A stretch of DNA of 64,000 nucleotides from Methanomassiliicoccales archaeon RumEn M1 (GCA_001421185.1 LJKK01000027.1:1-64000), one strand, 5' to 3'. Positions 8,200-17,698 are shown, numbered from the stretch's first letter. Notes: a model not told the origin generated them from the letters alone. Program-made: numbers and translations.

Positions 8200-10611
8200 T
8201 CAGAGGTTGACCTGTCCCCGGCCGTCGGCGGTGACGGCGGGCAGCATCACCACGAAATTGGCCCCCTGGGTGTGGTCCCCTGGCACGCGGTCCTCCACCC
8301 ACACCCGCCCGTTGAAGTCCTCCACCAGCTTCTTCACCAGGAACAGCCCCAGGCCGGTGCCGGCCGTCTTCGACCGCCCCCTCTGCTTGCGCTGGAACAA
8401 CCTGGTCTTCACCTCGTCCGGTATGCCGGGGCCGTCGTCCTCGATCGCCACCTTGTAGTACTCCCATCCGTTCTCGAACATCTTGGTCAGCGAGATCGAG
8501 ATCTCCACCGGCCCGGTGGAGTGCTTTATGGCGTTGGTGATGATGTTTTCGAACACGTCCCTCAGCAGCTCGCTGGCAATGACGAACTTCTTGATGGTCG
8601 TCTTGTAGTTGATCTTCACCTCGCGGCCGGGATAGGACTCCGCCTCCGAGCGTACATCCTCCAGCAGCCATCCGAGATCGATCATTCCGTGCTTGGCATC
8701 GTGGCCCTCCACCTGCTGGATCTTTCGGACGTTCTCGATGAGGCGGTTGCTCGTCTCTATGATGTCGATCGGCTTGGTGAAGTACTGCTTGTTCTTCTCC
8801 TCGATGTCCATCTTCTCCAGCGCCAGCTCCAGGTAGCCGCGTATGGCGGCGTTCATGTTGCTGATGTCATGCGACAGCAGGTCGATGTACAGCTCGGCCT
8901 GCTCCTTGGCCTCTATGGCATCATGCTCCAGCTTCCTCTGCCGGGTGATGTCCTGGACCACCTCGACCCCGCCGATGGTCTTTCCGTCAGCATCGCGGAT
9001 GGGGGAGGCCGACGAGATGATGGTCCCCCGGGTGCCGTCAAGCCTCTGGATGTCTATCACCTCGCCCACCACCGATTCGCCGGTCTTCATCGCCCTCGCC
9101 AGCGGCCATTCCTCCGCGCGCACGGTCATTCCGGTGTCGGCCCACCACCCCTTGTAGCCGCCCCGCTCGCCCATGGCCCTGCTGTGGGTGGTCCTCCCGC
9201 CCCATATGACGTCCATGATGTCGTTGCGCTCCTGGACGTTCCCCTTCCAGTCGGCCACGATGACCCCCACCGGAAGGTTGTCCAGGATCGTTCGCAGCCG
9301 CCGGCGCTCCGAATCGGCGCGGTTGGCCAGCTCCTCTATCTGGCGCTTCCCCAGCACCTGGTCGGTCATGTTCTGGAACATGACCAGGACGTCCTGGTCG
9401 CCGAACGGGTCCGGCAGGGGTATCACCGCCGCCTGCCAGAAGGTCGGCTCTCCGCCCACCATCTCGGAGACGTTCAGCTCCTTAACGATCACTGGCTCGC
9501 CGCTCTGCCTGGCCTTGTCCACCAGCTCTTGGATGTGGGCGTGCCCGCCCCTTCGCATGACCGGCGCCTCCGATATCGAGCGTCCCACTATCGCCGAGGC
9601 GTCGGCCTTCATCATGTCCACCGCCGCGTTGTTGGACAGCTTCACCACCAGCTCGGGGCCGGTGAGCACCATGATGCCGAAGGGAGAATTGTCAATGACC
9701 GTCTGCAGCAGGTCGTGCTGCTGGGCCAGCTCCATGGTGAGGCGTTCCCTCGCCTCCTCGGCCCTCTTGCGCTCGGTGATGTCATGGACGATCGCGTACA
9801 GGATGACGCGGCCCCGGATGTTGATGGGGCCGCTGAACACCTCGACCTCCCGAACGGTGCCGTCGGACAGGCGGCTCTTGAGGAAGATGTGCTGCTGGTC
9901 CTTGGAGGCCGCCTTGCCCAGCATCTCGAACACCTCGCTGGACTCCAGCGATACCAGGTCGACTATGTTCAACGTGGTGAGCATTTCCCGCGGATAGCCG
10001 TAGAAGTCCACCGCCGCCTCGTTCACGTCGACTATGCTGCCGTTGACCGGGTCGATCATGATCATGGCCGCGTGGTTGTCGTTGAACAGGCTGTGATACC
10101 GCTGGTTGCTCTCCCGGAGCTCTTCCAGCGCTCTACGTCTGTGTATGGAGTATCGCAGCGACCGCCCCAGGGAGGCGCTGTCCACCTCCCCCTTGACGAG
10201 GTAGTCCTGCGCTCCCCTGCTGACCGCTTCCATGCCCAGGTTCTCGTCGGAATAGCCGGTGAGCACGACGATGGGGATGGGGCCGGCCGCCTTGACCATC
10301 CCGTCCAGGGTGTCCAGCCCGGAGGAGTCGGGCAGCCCCAGGTCGAGGAGGATGACGTCTGGATGATGGGTCATGACCATGTCCACCGCCTTCTGCAGGC
10401 GGTCGGCGTGCAGCATCATCACCCCATGGTAATGCGAGTCCTCCAGGTTCGCTCTCATCAGTCCCACGTCCCCGGGGTTGTCTTCGACCAGAAGGACCTT
10501 GATCCCATTACCGGTCGAACCCGTCCTATCCCTCTCCTCAGTTCTGATCATGACCGTCGGCTCCATGACGCCCGGGATCGGTTCGGCGAGTGCTCTCGCC
10601 CGGACCGACAT
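8200..10611 (-). CDS. Hybrid sensor histidine kinase: receiver, three PAS domains, HisKA/HATPase
   Basis: An 803-residue cytosolic signalling protein without membrane helices. An N-terminal receiver domain (about 36-155) has acidic residues in VLLVEDN, the phospho-acceptor Asp in VILLDLGLPD and the Lys in YLVKGE. Three PAS domains follow (about 165-290, 300-425, 440-565). The dimerisation helix carries the phospho-His in LLSHDISNMNAAIRG. The ATPase domain shows N box ITNAIKHS, G1 DDGPGIP and G2 GTGLGLFLVK. A ribosome site (GGGGGGAGAG) precedes the ATG, and a TATA-like TTAAATC lies about 40 bases upstream near 10650. No partner regulator is adjacent, so output and signal are unknown. Confidence 0.88.
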   Translation of the reverse strand: MSVRARALAEPIPGVMEPTVMIRTEERDRTGSTGNGIKVLLVEDNPGDVGLMRANLEDSHYHGVMMLHADRLQKAVDMVMTHHPDVILLDLGLPDSSGLDTLDGMVKAAGPIPIVVLTGYSDENLGMEAVSRGAQDYLVKGEVDSASLGRSLRYSIHRRRALEELRESNQRYHSLFNDNHAAMIMIDPVNGSIVDVNEAAVDFYGYPREMLTTLNIVDLVSLESSEVFEMLGKAASKDQQHIFLKSRLSDGTVREVEVFSGPINIRGRVILYAIVHDITERKRAEEARERLTMELAQQHDLLQTVIDNSPFGIMVLTGPELVVKLSNNAAVDMMKADASAIVGRSISEAPVMRRGGHAHIQELVDKARQSGEPVIVKELNVSEMVGGEPTFWQAAVIPLPDPFGDQDVLVMFQNMTDQVLGKRQIEELANRADSERRRLRTILDNLPVGVIVADWKGNVQERNDIMDVIWGGRTTHSRAMGERGGYKGWWADTGMTVRAEEWPLARAMKTGESVVGEVIDIQRLDGTRGTIISSASPIRDADGKTIGGVEVVQDITRQRKLEHDAIEAKEQAELYIDLLSHDISNMNAAIRGYLELALEKMDIEEKNKQYFTKPIDIIETSNRLIENVRKIQQVEGHDAKHGMIDLGWLLEDVRSEAESYPGREVKINYKTTIKKFVIASELLRDVFENIITNAIKHSTGPVEISISLTKMFENGWEYYKVAIEDDGPGIPDEVKTRLFQRKQRGRSKTAGTGLGLFLVKKLVEDFNGRVWVEDRVPGDHTQGANFVVMLPAVTADGRGQVNL

Positions 10612-10983
10612 GCGATCTCTCCCCCCATTGCTGTGGAACCTGGCTAGATTTAACCATTGCGCGCCACCAGCAGCAGAATTGGAGTGTCAAACGGCCTATT
10701 CCTCCGATCCCACCAAGAGGGAGTAATTAATATATGCGTATATAATAAATATCATTGCCGATGCATGGGGCGGCCCTCTCCGAACGCGCCCTGGTCCATG
10801 GCCGCATGCGGTCAGAACGAGCGCTTCGCTGCTCGGATGGACGCCGAGGCATCGACCGAGCCTCGAACCGCGCGACACCATGGCCCGTGGACGACGGCGT
10901 GATGGGGACGGCTGGAGAAAGAGCGTCGGTGATGCCTTCCGCCCGGGAAGTGGTATATCCTCCTGCATCACTATCGCCGCAGC
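10612..10983. other. Intergenic region, 372 bases, histidine kinase and phosphatase promoters
   Basis: Divergent spacer. The kinase side holds a TATA-like element near 10644-10655. An AT-rich patch at about 10725-10755 (several TATA-like strings) is followed by some 200 GC-rich bases with no convincing ORF or recognised RNA. The phosphatase side holds GGTATATCC at 10952-10960, about 28 bases before its ATG. A transcript beginning near 10770 is possible but unsupported. Confidence 0.4.
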
Positions 10984-11653
10984 ATGGCGATCAAGGCGAT
11001 AGCGGTGGACATCGACGGCACTCTGACCGATGAGCGCAAGGTCCTCAGCACCCGCGGCGTGGAGGCCCTCCGCCGGGTGCAGGAGCGCGGCACCACCGTC
11101 TGCCTATCTCCGGGAACGTTCTTCCGATCGCCTACGGCCTCAAGACCTACATGGGCCTGGACGGGCCGGTGGTGGCCGAGAACGGGGGGATCGTGTGCCA
11201 CGGGACCGAGGTCGTGGAGCTGTTCGACATCACGTTGCCCCGAAAGGCGCTGGAGCTGCTCAAGGCCAACATGGACGTGCAGGAGCTGTTCACCAGCCGG
11301 TGGCGGCGCACCGAGGTCGCGGTCGAACGGTGGGCCGACATGGAGCGCATCAAGGAACTGCTGGACGGCTGGGAGCTGACCATCGAGCGCACCGGCTTTG
11401 CCATTCATATCATGAACGCCGGGGACGGGAAGGGATTGGGCGTGAAAAGATGGCCGAGCTCCTCGGCATCGACACCGAGGAGATCGCCGCCTTCGGCGAT
11501 TCAGACAACGACGTGAGCATGTTCCGCCAGTGCGGCTTCTCGGTGGCGGTGGGGAACGCCTCCGCCGCCGCCAAGGCGGCGGCCAGCCATGTCAGCCGGA
11601 AGGAGCACGCTGAAGGTGTGATCGAGGGGCTGGAGATGCTGGGCCTGCTGTAA
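10984..11653 (+). CDS. pgp: HAD-family phosphatase, archaeal phosphoglycolate phosphatase type (two frameshifts)
   Basis: Member of the Cof-like/archaeal phosphoglycolate phosphatase group. The nucleophile motif AVDIDGTLTD is at residues 7-16. The middle region reads LPIAYGLKTYMGLDGPVVAE in a second frame. The C-terminal acidic motif FGDSDNDVSMF is in a third frame. The shifts lie near 11104-11108 (one base missing before ATCTCCGGG) and at the four-A run 11445-11448, where five would restore the frame. A TATA element 28 bases before the ATG suggests a leaderless message. Natural substrate could be 2-phosphoglycolate or another sugar phosphate. The breaks are probably sequencing errors. Confidence 0.78.
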
Positions 11654-11655
11654 GC

Positions 11656-12153
11656 CTACTTGCGCTGCAGCAGCTCTAGGGCGCCTTCCTCGTCCAGACC
11701 GATGGCCAGAAGCAGGTACTTGAGGGACTTCTTCATGACCATCTCCTCGCCCTTGTCGTCCATGTACGCTTCCATGACCACCGGGGCGCGGCGGAAGTAC
11801 TCCACCCCGAACTCCGAGTAGTAGTAGGGAGCATTCTCAGGGTCCAGTTCGGCGGCCTTCTTGTAGGCGGCCTCGGCGTCGTTGAACAGCCCCGCCTCGA
11901 CGCAGAACGAACCAATGGAGCTGTGGTACATAGGGTTCTTGGGATCCAGCTCGGCCGCTTTCCGGTAAGCTTCGAGAATGTCCTCGGTCTTCACCTTGGG
12001 AACGAGCACGCCCGCCTCGGCCTTGCCGTACCATCCCTCGGGATTGGTGGGGTCCACCTTGGTGGCCTTCTCGAACCTGGACAGTGCCTTGCTATAGTCT
12101 CCGTCGGCCAGCGCCTGATATGCCTGCTTCAATAGCTTCTCAGCTTCCTCCAT
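11656..12153 (-). CDS. Tetratricopeptide repeat protein
   Basis: A 165-residue soluble protein made of about three TPR units: AYQALADGDYSKALSRFEKA, then LEAYRKAAELDPKNPMYHSS and AEAAYKKAAELDPENAPYYY, each with the usual small/aromatic TPR spacing. TPRs mediate protein-protein contacts; the partner is unknown. The ATG at 12153 is chosen because a ribosome site (GAGGTG) precedes it at five bases; upstream in-frame codons lack this. It ends two bases from the convergent phosphatase gene. Confidence 0.8.
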   Translation of the reverse strand: MEEAEKLLKQAYQALADGDYSKALSRFEKATKVDPTNPEGWYGKAEAGVLVPKVKTEDILEAYRKAAELDPKNPMYHSSIGSFCVEAGLFNDAEAAYKKAAELDPENAPYYYSEFGVEYFRRAPVVMEAYMDDKGEEMVMKKSLKYLLLAIGLDEEGALELLQRK

Positions 12154-12300
12154 CTGAGCACCTCGGGCAATGTAACCCGGTGGATTACAAAAAGCTTTTC
12201 TCACCGGCCCGGTGAACAGACGACCTAGAGGACGATGGAGGTAGGCAAAAAGCACTAAATAGCCAGCTTATAATAAACGGGCGATTTTCAGAGGTGCTCC

Positions 12301-12567
12301 ATGGACGAGGAAACGGTCCGCAAGGTCGCCAGGGTGGCGAGGCTCGACCTCACCGACGAGGAGGTTAGCAAGTACGCTGTCGATCTGGAGGACATCCTCT
12401 CCACGTTCGAGGTCCTCGACGAGGCCCCCGTCACCGAGGACTTCGATCTGACCCCGGTGCCAGTGGACGACCGGCTCAGGGACGACGAGGTGCTCGCCTA
12501 CCCGGACCCGGCCCGGCTGAGGCGGGAGATGCGCACCGCGGACGGATGGGTAAGGGGCCCCGGCTGA
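12301..12567 (+). CDS. gatC: Asp-tRNA(Asn)/Glu-tRNA(Gln) amidotransferase subunit C
   Basis: An 88-residue GatC. It begins MDEETVRKVARVARLDLTDE and ends with the family's proline-rich anchoring tail around LTPVPVDDRLRDDEV. GatC stabilises the GatA-GatB heterodimer. A strong ribosome site (GAGGTG) precedes the ATG. It starts the tightly packed operon gatC-gatA-gatB, with one base between gatC and gatA. Because archaea use GatDE for Gln-tRNA, this complex most likely makes Asn-tRNA, consistent with the neighbouring aspS. Confidence 0.88.
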   Translation: MDEETVRKVARVARLDLTDEEVSKYAVDLEDILSTFEVLDEAPVTEDFDLTPVPVDDRLRDDEVLAYPDPARLRREMRTADGWVRGPG

Positions 12568-12568
12568 G

Positions 12569-13901
12569 ATGAAGGGAGCGGAGCTGGCGGCGGCCGTCCG
12601 GCGGGCGGACGAGGCGCATCATATATTCGCCGAGAGGCTGGAGGACCCCATCGCCTACGAGGGCGACCATGCCTTCCACTTCTCCGCCAAGGACAATCTG
12701 TGCTCCATCGACTTCCAGACGCGGTCGGGAAGCCGCATACTGGAAGGGTATCGCCCCCCCGTTCGACGCCACCGCCATCGACAGGCTTCGAAAGGCGGGC
12801 GGGCTGCTGATCGGGAAGACCAACATGGACGAGTTCGGGTTCGGCTCGTTCAGCGCCAACTCGGCCATCGGCGTACCCCGCAACCCCTTCGATCCAGAGC
12901 GCTGCTGCGGGGGAAGGCTCGGGGGGGAGCGGCGGCGGCCGCCAGTCTGCTGGACGGCCACCTGGCGGTGGGCGTCTCGACCGGCGGCTCCATCTCCTGT
13001 CCGGCCAGCTTCTGCGGCGTGGTCGGCCTGACGCCGACCTACGGCAGGGTCTCGCGATGGGGGCTCATCGACTACGGCACCTCCTTGGACAAGGTCGGCC
13101 TGCTGTGCGCCTCGTCGGCCCCCATACGGCGCTATCTCCCGGTGATCAGCGGGCCGGACCCCCTCGACCCCACCAGCCAGGGGCATCCCCCCGCTCGACA
13201 TGAGCGGCGAGATCGGCTCTGTAGCGGTTCCAGAGGAGGTACTGGCCGACCTGTCCGACGACATGAGGGAGGCCTTCGAGGGAGCGATCGACAGGCTGGA
13301 GGGGATGGGGGTCGAGGTGCAGAGGGTCTCGATGCCCTCCCTCCGGTTCGCCCTGTCCGCCTACTACATCCTGGCCACCGCCGAGGCGTCCACCAACATG
13401 GCCCGCTACTGCGGCATGCGGTACGGGGACATCGTGGAGGACACCGACCTGGGGTTCAACGAGATGTTCTCGAACGTCCGGTCCCGGGACCTGGGCGCGG
13501 AGACCAAGCGGCGGATACTGCTGGGAACCTTCTGCCGCATGGTGGGCCTCCGCGACCGCTACTACATCAAGGCGCTCCAGGTGAGGCGCCTGGTGATCCG
13601 CCAGTACGAGGAGCGGTTCCGAGAGGCGGACGCCGTGCTGACGCCCACGATGCCATTCGTGGCGCCGCGGTTCGACGAGATCGAGGGCATGTCGGCCCTG
13701 GAGGAGTATCTCGCCGACACGCTGACCGTGCCACCCAACCTGGCGGGCCTGCCGCACATCTCGCTGCCGTGCGCCTACATCGAAGGGATGCCGGCCGGCA
13801 TGCAGCTGGTGGCCCCCCACTGGAAGGAGGGGCGCCTGCTCTCCCTGGCCGAGCGCTGGGAGAACGTGTTCCAGTACCGACGACCGGAGGGAAGGACGTG
13901 A
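12569..13901 (+). CDS. gatA: Amidotransferase subunit A, amidase (multiple frameshifts)
   Basis: Catalytic glutaminase/amidase subunit that supplies ammonia to GatB. Conserved blocks occur in order but in alternating frames: FSAKDNLCS with the catalytic Lys, then GGLLIGKTNMDEFGFGS, then VSTGGSISCPASFCGVVGL with the Ser-cisSer-Lys triad region, then the C-terminal half from MSGEIGSVAV to the TGA at 13899-13901. Shifts map to a seven-C run at 12754-12760, to the G-rich stretch 12909-12942 that encodes the GGSSGGS loop, and to a G4 run at 13180-13183. Removing one extra base at the first and last sites restores the frame. The start follows gatC by one base. Confidence 0.85.
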
Positions 13902-15250
13902 AGATAGGTCTGGAGATCCATATCCAGCTGCCCACCAGGACCAAGCTGTTCTGCTCCTGCTCCACCACGGGCGACGAGGTCAACTCGTCGGTGTGCCCCA
14001 TCTGCCTGGGGTTCCCCGGTGCCAGGCCCACGCTGAACCGCCGGGCCCTGGAGATGGGCGTGGCCATCGCCAAGTTCCTGAACTGCACCATCCCCGAGAA
14101 GGTGTGGTTCTCCCGCAAGACGTACTTCTATCCGGACCTGGCCAAGAACTATCAGATCACTCAGTACGAGACACCGATGGGGCGGAACGGCCACTTCATG
14201 CTGGGCGACCGCAAGATAGGCATCTGGGAGGCCCACATCGAGGAGGACCCGGGCCGCATCAAGCGCGCCGGCCGCGCCGGGGAGGAGGTCGCCCTGGTGG
14301 ACTACAACCGCTCGGGCGTCCCCTTGGTGGAGATCGTCACCGCCCCCGACCTCACGTCCCCCGAGGAGGCCAGGGCGTTCCTGTCGGACCTGCTCGTGGA
14401 GCTCCGCCACCTGGTGGGCCTGTCGCCCCAGGACGAGACCACTGTGAGGGCGGACGGCAACATCTCCGTGGGCGAGGAGCGCGTGGAGATCAAGAACATC
14501 AACGGACTGAGGAACATCGAGCGGGCGCTGAAGTTCGAGGCCAAGAGGCAGAGCAAGCTGCTGGCCGCCGGCAAGAGGATCGTGCGGGAGACCAGGCGCT
14601 TCGACGAGGAGCTGGGCACCACGCTGCCGTCCCGGGAGAAGGAGTTCGAGGAGGACTACGGCTACATAGGCGAGCCGGACCTGGGGACCTTCGTCATCGG
14701 GCCCCTGGCCAGCGACCTGGATCTGCCCGAGACCCCCCTGGCCCGAGCCTCCCGCCTGGAGCGGGAGCACGGCCTGGCCGCGGCCTCGGCCCGGCAGATG
14801 GTCCTGACGTCGTGGAAGCTGGCCGACACCTTCGAGGTGCTGGCCTCCCGCTTCGGCAGGGAGACGGCCACCACCTGGTCCCTCGGACCGCTGGCATCGC
14901 ACTGGAAGGAGCTGCAGGAGCGCCTGGGGGACCGGCTGGAGGAGAGCATCGTCCCGATCATCGCGGAGGTCCACGCGGGGACGATCACCGATTCCGAGGC
15001 CAGGATGCGGATCGACGTGCTGGCGGGCCGCGAGGCCGCTCCGGTCGCTTCGACGGCTCCGACCGCCGATGACCTGGGGCAGATCGTCGCCCGGCTGGTG
15101 GACTCGCATCCCGAGGTGGTGAAGGACTACCGCACCAATCCCCGGGCGGCCAACTTCCTCATAGGGCAGGTCATGAAGGAGACGCAGGGGCGCTATGCCT
15201 CCCAGGAGGTCTCCGGCATGATAAGAAAAGAGCTGGAGAAAAGGGTTTGA
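13898..15250 (+). CDS. gatB: Asp/Glu-tRNA amidotransferase subunit B
   Basis: The 450-residue GatB kinase/transamidase. It phosphorylates the side chain of mischarged Asp-tRNA(Asn) and replaces it with an amide. Visible family features are LEIHIQLPTRTKLFC at the start, CPICLGFPGARPTLN with paired Cys, YFYPDLAKNYQITQY and the C-terminal YqeY-like tRNA-binding region (NFLIGQVMKETQG). The GTG start at 13898 overlaps the gatA stop as GTGA, which argues for coupling and against the longer reading through gatA. It ends five bases from the convergent aspS. Confidence 0.93.
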   Translation: MKIGLEIHIQLPTRTKLFCSCSTTGDEVNSSVCPICLGFPGARPTLNRRALEMGVAIAKFLNCTIPEKVWFSRKTYFYPDLAKNYQITQYETPMGRNGHFMLGDRKIGIWEAHIEEDPGRIKRAGRAGEEVALVDYNRSGVPLVEIVTAPDLTSPEEARAFLSDLLVELRHLVGLSPQDETTVRADGNISVGEERVEIKNINGLRNIERALKFEAKRQSKLLAAGKRIVRETRRFDEELGTTLPSREKEFEEDYGYIGEPDLGTFVIGPLASDLDLPETPLARASRLEREHGLAAASARQMVLTSWKLADTFEVLASRFGRETATTWSLGPLASHWKELQERLGDRLEESIVPIIAEVHAGTITDSEARMRIDVLAGREAAPVASTAPTADDLGQIVARLVDSHPEVVKDYRTNPRAANFLIGQVMKETQGRYASQEVSGMIRKELEKRV

Positions 15251-15255
15251 GGGGT

Positions 15256-17076
15256 TTATTCCTCTTCGTCCCCTGCCAGGGACAGGAGCTGAAGCTCGGC
15301 CAGCTTTGACTCCTCCACCGGGGCCGGAGAGCGGTCCATGAGCCCCTGGAACTTCTTGTTCTTGGGGAACGCGATGACCTCGCGTATGGACTCGGTGCCC
15401 AGCATGATCGACACCATGCGGTCCACGCCCAGAGCGATGCCGCCATGGGGCGGGGCGCCGTAGGAGAGCGCCTCCAGGAAGAAGCCGAAGTCGCTCTCGA
15501 TCTTCTCGTCGCTCATGCCCAGCAGGCGGAACACCTGCCTTTGCACCTCGGGATCGTGGCAGCGCATGGAGCCGCTCCCGATCTCGTTGCCGTCCATCAC
15601 CAGGTCGTAGGAGCGGCCGCCCATGCAGGTGTCGTCGCCGCCCTCCCCCAGGCATCCGTCGGGACGGACGAAGGGGTGGTGGAACGTCTCCAGCTGGCCG
15701 GTCAGCGGGTCCCTCTGGAACAGCGGACAGCCCACCAGCCATACGAACTGGTGGTCCTTGCCCTCCAGCAGGCGAAGGTCCTTGGCGAGCTTGCGGCGAA
15801 GCTCCCCGCCCGCCTTCAGGGCGGCGATCTCGGAGCCGGCCAGGAACAGCAGGAGGTCTCCCTCCTTAGCCTCCAGCCGCTCGATCAGCCCGGCCCTCAC
15901 GTCGTCGGGGAAGTACTTGACGATGTTGGAGGTGAGCTCTCCTCCGATCATGCGCATCCAGGTCAGGCCGCCCATGCCCTGCCCCTTGGCCCACTCGATG
16001 AGGCGGTCGACCTCGTTTCGGCCCACCATGGTGTCGTCGGCCGAGGTGGCGTGGGTGTACTCGGCCTTGACGTTCATGCACACCACCCGGCCTCCCTTGG
16101 ACAGCACCCGGTGGAAGATCTCGTAGTTGGAGCGCTCCACGATGTCGGTCACATCGTTCAGCTCCAGGCCGTACCGGATGTCGGGGGCGTCCGTTCCGTA
16201 GCGGTGCATGGCGTCGTAGAACGTCACGCGGGGGAACGGCGTGGGCAGCTCCTTGCCGTAGATCTCCTTCCACACGCTCGACAGCACCTTCTCGATGAGG
16301 CCCTGGATGTCGGTCTCGTCCACGAACGACATCTCCACGTCCAGCTGGGTGAACTCCGGCTGACGGTCGGAGCGCGAGTCCTCGTCGCGGAAGCATCGTG
16401 CCACCTGATAGTAGCGGTCGATGCCGCCCACCATCAGCATCTGCTTGTACAGCTGCGGCGACTGGGGAAGCGCATAGAAGCTTCCGGGAGTGATGCGGGA
16501 CGGGACGATGAAGTCCCTGGCGCCCTCGGGCGTGCTCCTGGTGAGCATGGGGGTCTCCACCTCGACGAAGCCCGCGCCGTCTAGGTACCGCCGAGCGGCG
16601 GCGATGACGCGGTGGCGGAAGCGGAGGTTGTTGGACATCTCGGTCCGGCGAAGGTCGAGGTAGCGGTAGCGCAGCCTGAGGTCCTCCCCGGGGAGCATCG
16701 AACCCTTCTGCTCGGCCACCTCGAACGGTAGCGGGCGAGAGCGGTTCAGCAGCTCGGCGCTCTCGATGAACACCTCCACCTGCCCGGTGGGGTTGCGCGC
16801 GTCCTCTGTTCCCTCCACCCTATTTCGCACGGTACCATGGACCGAGATTACAGACTCCCGGCCGAAGGTCTTGAACAGGCTCTCCAACCCCTCGACGGCC
16901 GCGCGGTCCTCCATGATCTCGGGATCGAACACCACCTGGGTGGTGCCATAGGCGTCCGCGAGGTCGAGGAACAGCACTCCGCCATGGTCGCGGGAGAAGC
17001 GTACCCAGCCTGCCAGAGTGACCTTCTGTCCCAGATGGTCAGGGCGCAGCTCTCCGCATGTGTGCGTTCTCATCAT
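15256..17076 (-). CDS. aspS: Aspartyl-tRNA synthetase, bacterial type, probably non-discriminating
   Basis: A 606-residue class II synthetase. Archaeal AspRS enzymes are about 430 residues. This one has the bacterial layout: an anticodon-binding OB fold (GWVRFSRDHGGVLFLD), motif 2 (QVARCFRDEDSRSDRQPEF), the inserted GAD domain (about 290-430) and motif 3 (GIALGVDRMV). QSPQLYKQ is a bacterial-type active-site signature. The His in RDHGG is where non-discriminating bacterial enzymes carry His and E. coli-type discriminating ones carry Leu. Together with the adjacent gatCAB this suggests charging of both tRNA(Asp) and tRNA(Asn). A GGAGG site precedes the tandem ATGs at 17076 and 17073. Confidence 0.92.
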   Translation of the reverse strand: MMRTHTCGELRPDHLGQKVTLAGWVRFSRDHGGVLFLDLADAYGTTQVVFDPEIMEDRAAVEGLESLFKTFGRESVISVHGTVRNRVEGTEDARNPTGQVEVFIESAELLNRSRPLPFEVAEQKGSMLPGEDLRLRYRYLDLRRTEMSNNLRFRHRVIAAARRYLDGAGFVEVETPMLTRSTPEGARDFIVPSRITPGSFYALPQSPQLYKQMLMVGGIDRYYQVARCFRDEDSRSDRQPEFTQLDVEMSFVDETDIQGLIEKVLSSVWKEIYGKELPTPFPRVTFYDAMHRYGTDAPDIRYGLELNDVTDIVERSNYEIFHRVLSKGGRVVCMNVKAEYTHATSADDTMVGRNEVDRLIEWAKGQGMGGLTWMRMIGGELTSNIVKYFPDDVRAGLIERLEAKEGDLLLFLAGSEIAALKAGGELRRKLAKDLRLLEGKDHQFVWLVGCPLFQRDPLTGQLETFHHPFVRPDGCLGEGGDDTCMGGRSYDLVMDGNEIGSGSMRCHDPEVQRQVFRLLGMSDEKIESDFGFFLEALSYGAPPHGGIALGVDRMVSIMLGTESIREVIAFPKNKKFQGLMDRSPAPVEESKLAELQLLSLAGDEEE

Positions 17077-17175
17077 GTGTCGTTTCCTCCCTGTGCTCAG
17101 GGTTCCGGCGTGCTAACGAGTGTCGCTATGATAAACCATTCGGTCTCGTAGCAGCCTCGGAAAACGGGCACTGGG

Positions 17176-17640
17176 TCAGGCCGGGCCGCTGATGTTCAGC
17201 TCGGGTATGAACTGATACGGGTCCTTTATAAGGTTCAGGACCACGTAGGTGTTGGTCTTCTTGACCCCGTGGATGGTGAGCATGCGCTTGATCAGGTCGG
17301 AGAACTCGTCGCGGTCCTTGCACGCCACCCAGGCGATGGAGTCGCATTCGCCGGTGACGTCGAAGATGCAGATCACGTTGTCCATGGCCTTGATCTTGCC
17401 CTGGACGTCCAGCACGTCCCCCTCGACGTAGATGTGGACCAGGGCCATGAACTCATAGCCCAGCTTGAGATAGTCCACATTGGCGCGGTATCCCAGGATG
17501 ACGCCCTGTTCCTCCAGGTTCTTGATCCTCTGTATGAGAGTGGTGGGGTGGACGCCCAGCCTCTTCGCTATCTGGCGATACGAACCTTGGCTGGATATGC
17601 AAAGCTCCTCGATGATGCGCTTATCAAGATCGTCCAACAT
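17176..17640 (-). CDS. Lrp/AsnC-family transcriptional regulator
   Basis: A 154-residue feast/famine regulator. The N-terminal winged helix begins LDDLDKRIIEELCISSQGSY, with the recognition helix in KRLGVHPTTLIQRIKNLEE. The C-terminal RAM domain (about 65-145) oligomerises and may bind an amino acid. The ATG at 17640 is preferred because GAGGTGAGG lies just upstream; an in-frame GTG at 17649 falls inside that ribosome site. A perfect 18-bp palindrome lies 20 bases further upstream over the expected transcription start, pointing to autoregulation. Ligand and regulon are unknown. Confidence 0.87.
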   Translation of the reverse strand: MLDDLDKRIIEELCISSQGSYRQIAKRLGVHPTTLIQRIKNLEEQGVILGYRANVDYLKLGYEFMALVHIYVEGDVLDVQGKIKAMDNVICIFDVTGECDSIAWVACKDRDEFSDLIKRMLTIHGVKKTNTYVVLNLIKDPYQFIPELNISGPA

Positions 17641-17660
17641 AGACCTCACCTCTATGACCT

Positions 17661-17698
17661 TCTAGACATATGTCTAGATGCCATGCCTGTTAATAAAC
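17661..17698 (-). promoter_or_regulatory. Promoter and palindromic operator of the Lrp-family gene
   Basis: TCTAGACATATGTCTAGA at 17661-17678 is a perfect 18-bp palindrome. A TATA-like TTTATTAA (minus strand, about 17690-17698) lies about 27 bases before the palindrome centre, so the palindrome should cover the transcription start. Lrp-family dimers bind such dyads; binding by the product of this gene is inferred. Confidence 0.55.

Noticed and set aside
8272-10647. A 791-codon plus-strand open frame opposite the histidine kinase
   Set aside because: It mirrors the complete, domain-rich kinase on the minus strand, has a His/Val/Leu/Gly-heavy composition typical of GC-rich antisense frames, and shows no recognisable domain.
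10696-10971. A 91-codon minus-strand open frame in the kinase-phosphatase spacer
   Set aside because: It lacks a ribosome site and shows biased low-information composition. Its end runs through the AT-rich promoter patch.
11030-13264. gatA and the HAD phosphatase as pseudogenes
   Set aside because: All catalytic motifs survive in order across the breaks, and gatB and gatC beside gatA are intact, so loss of function is unlikely.
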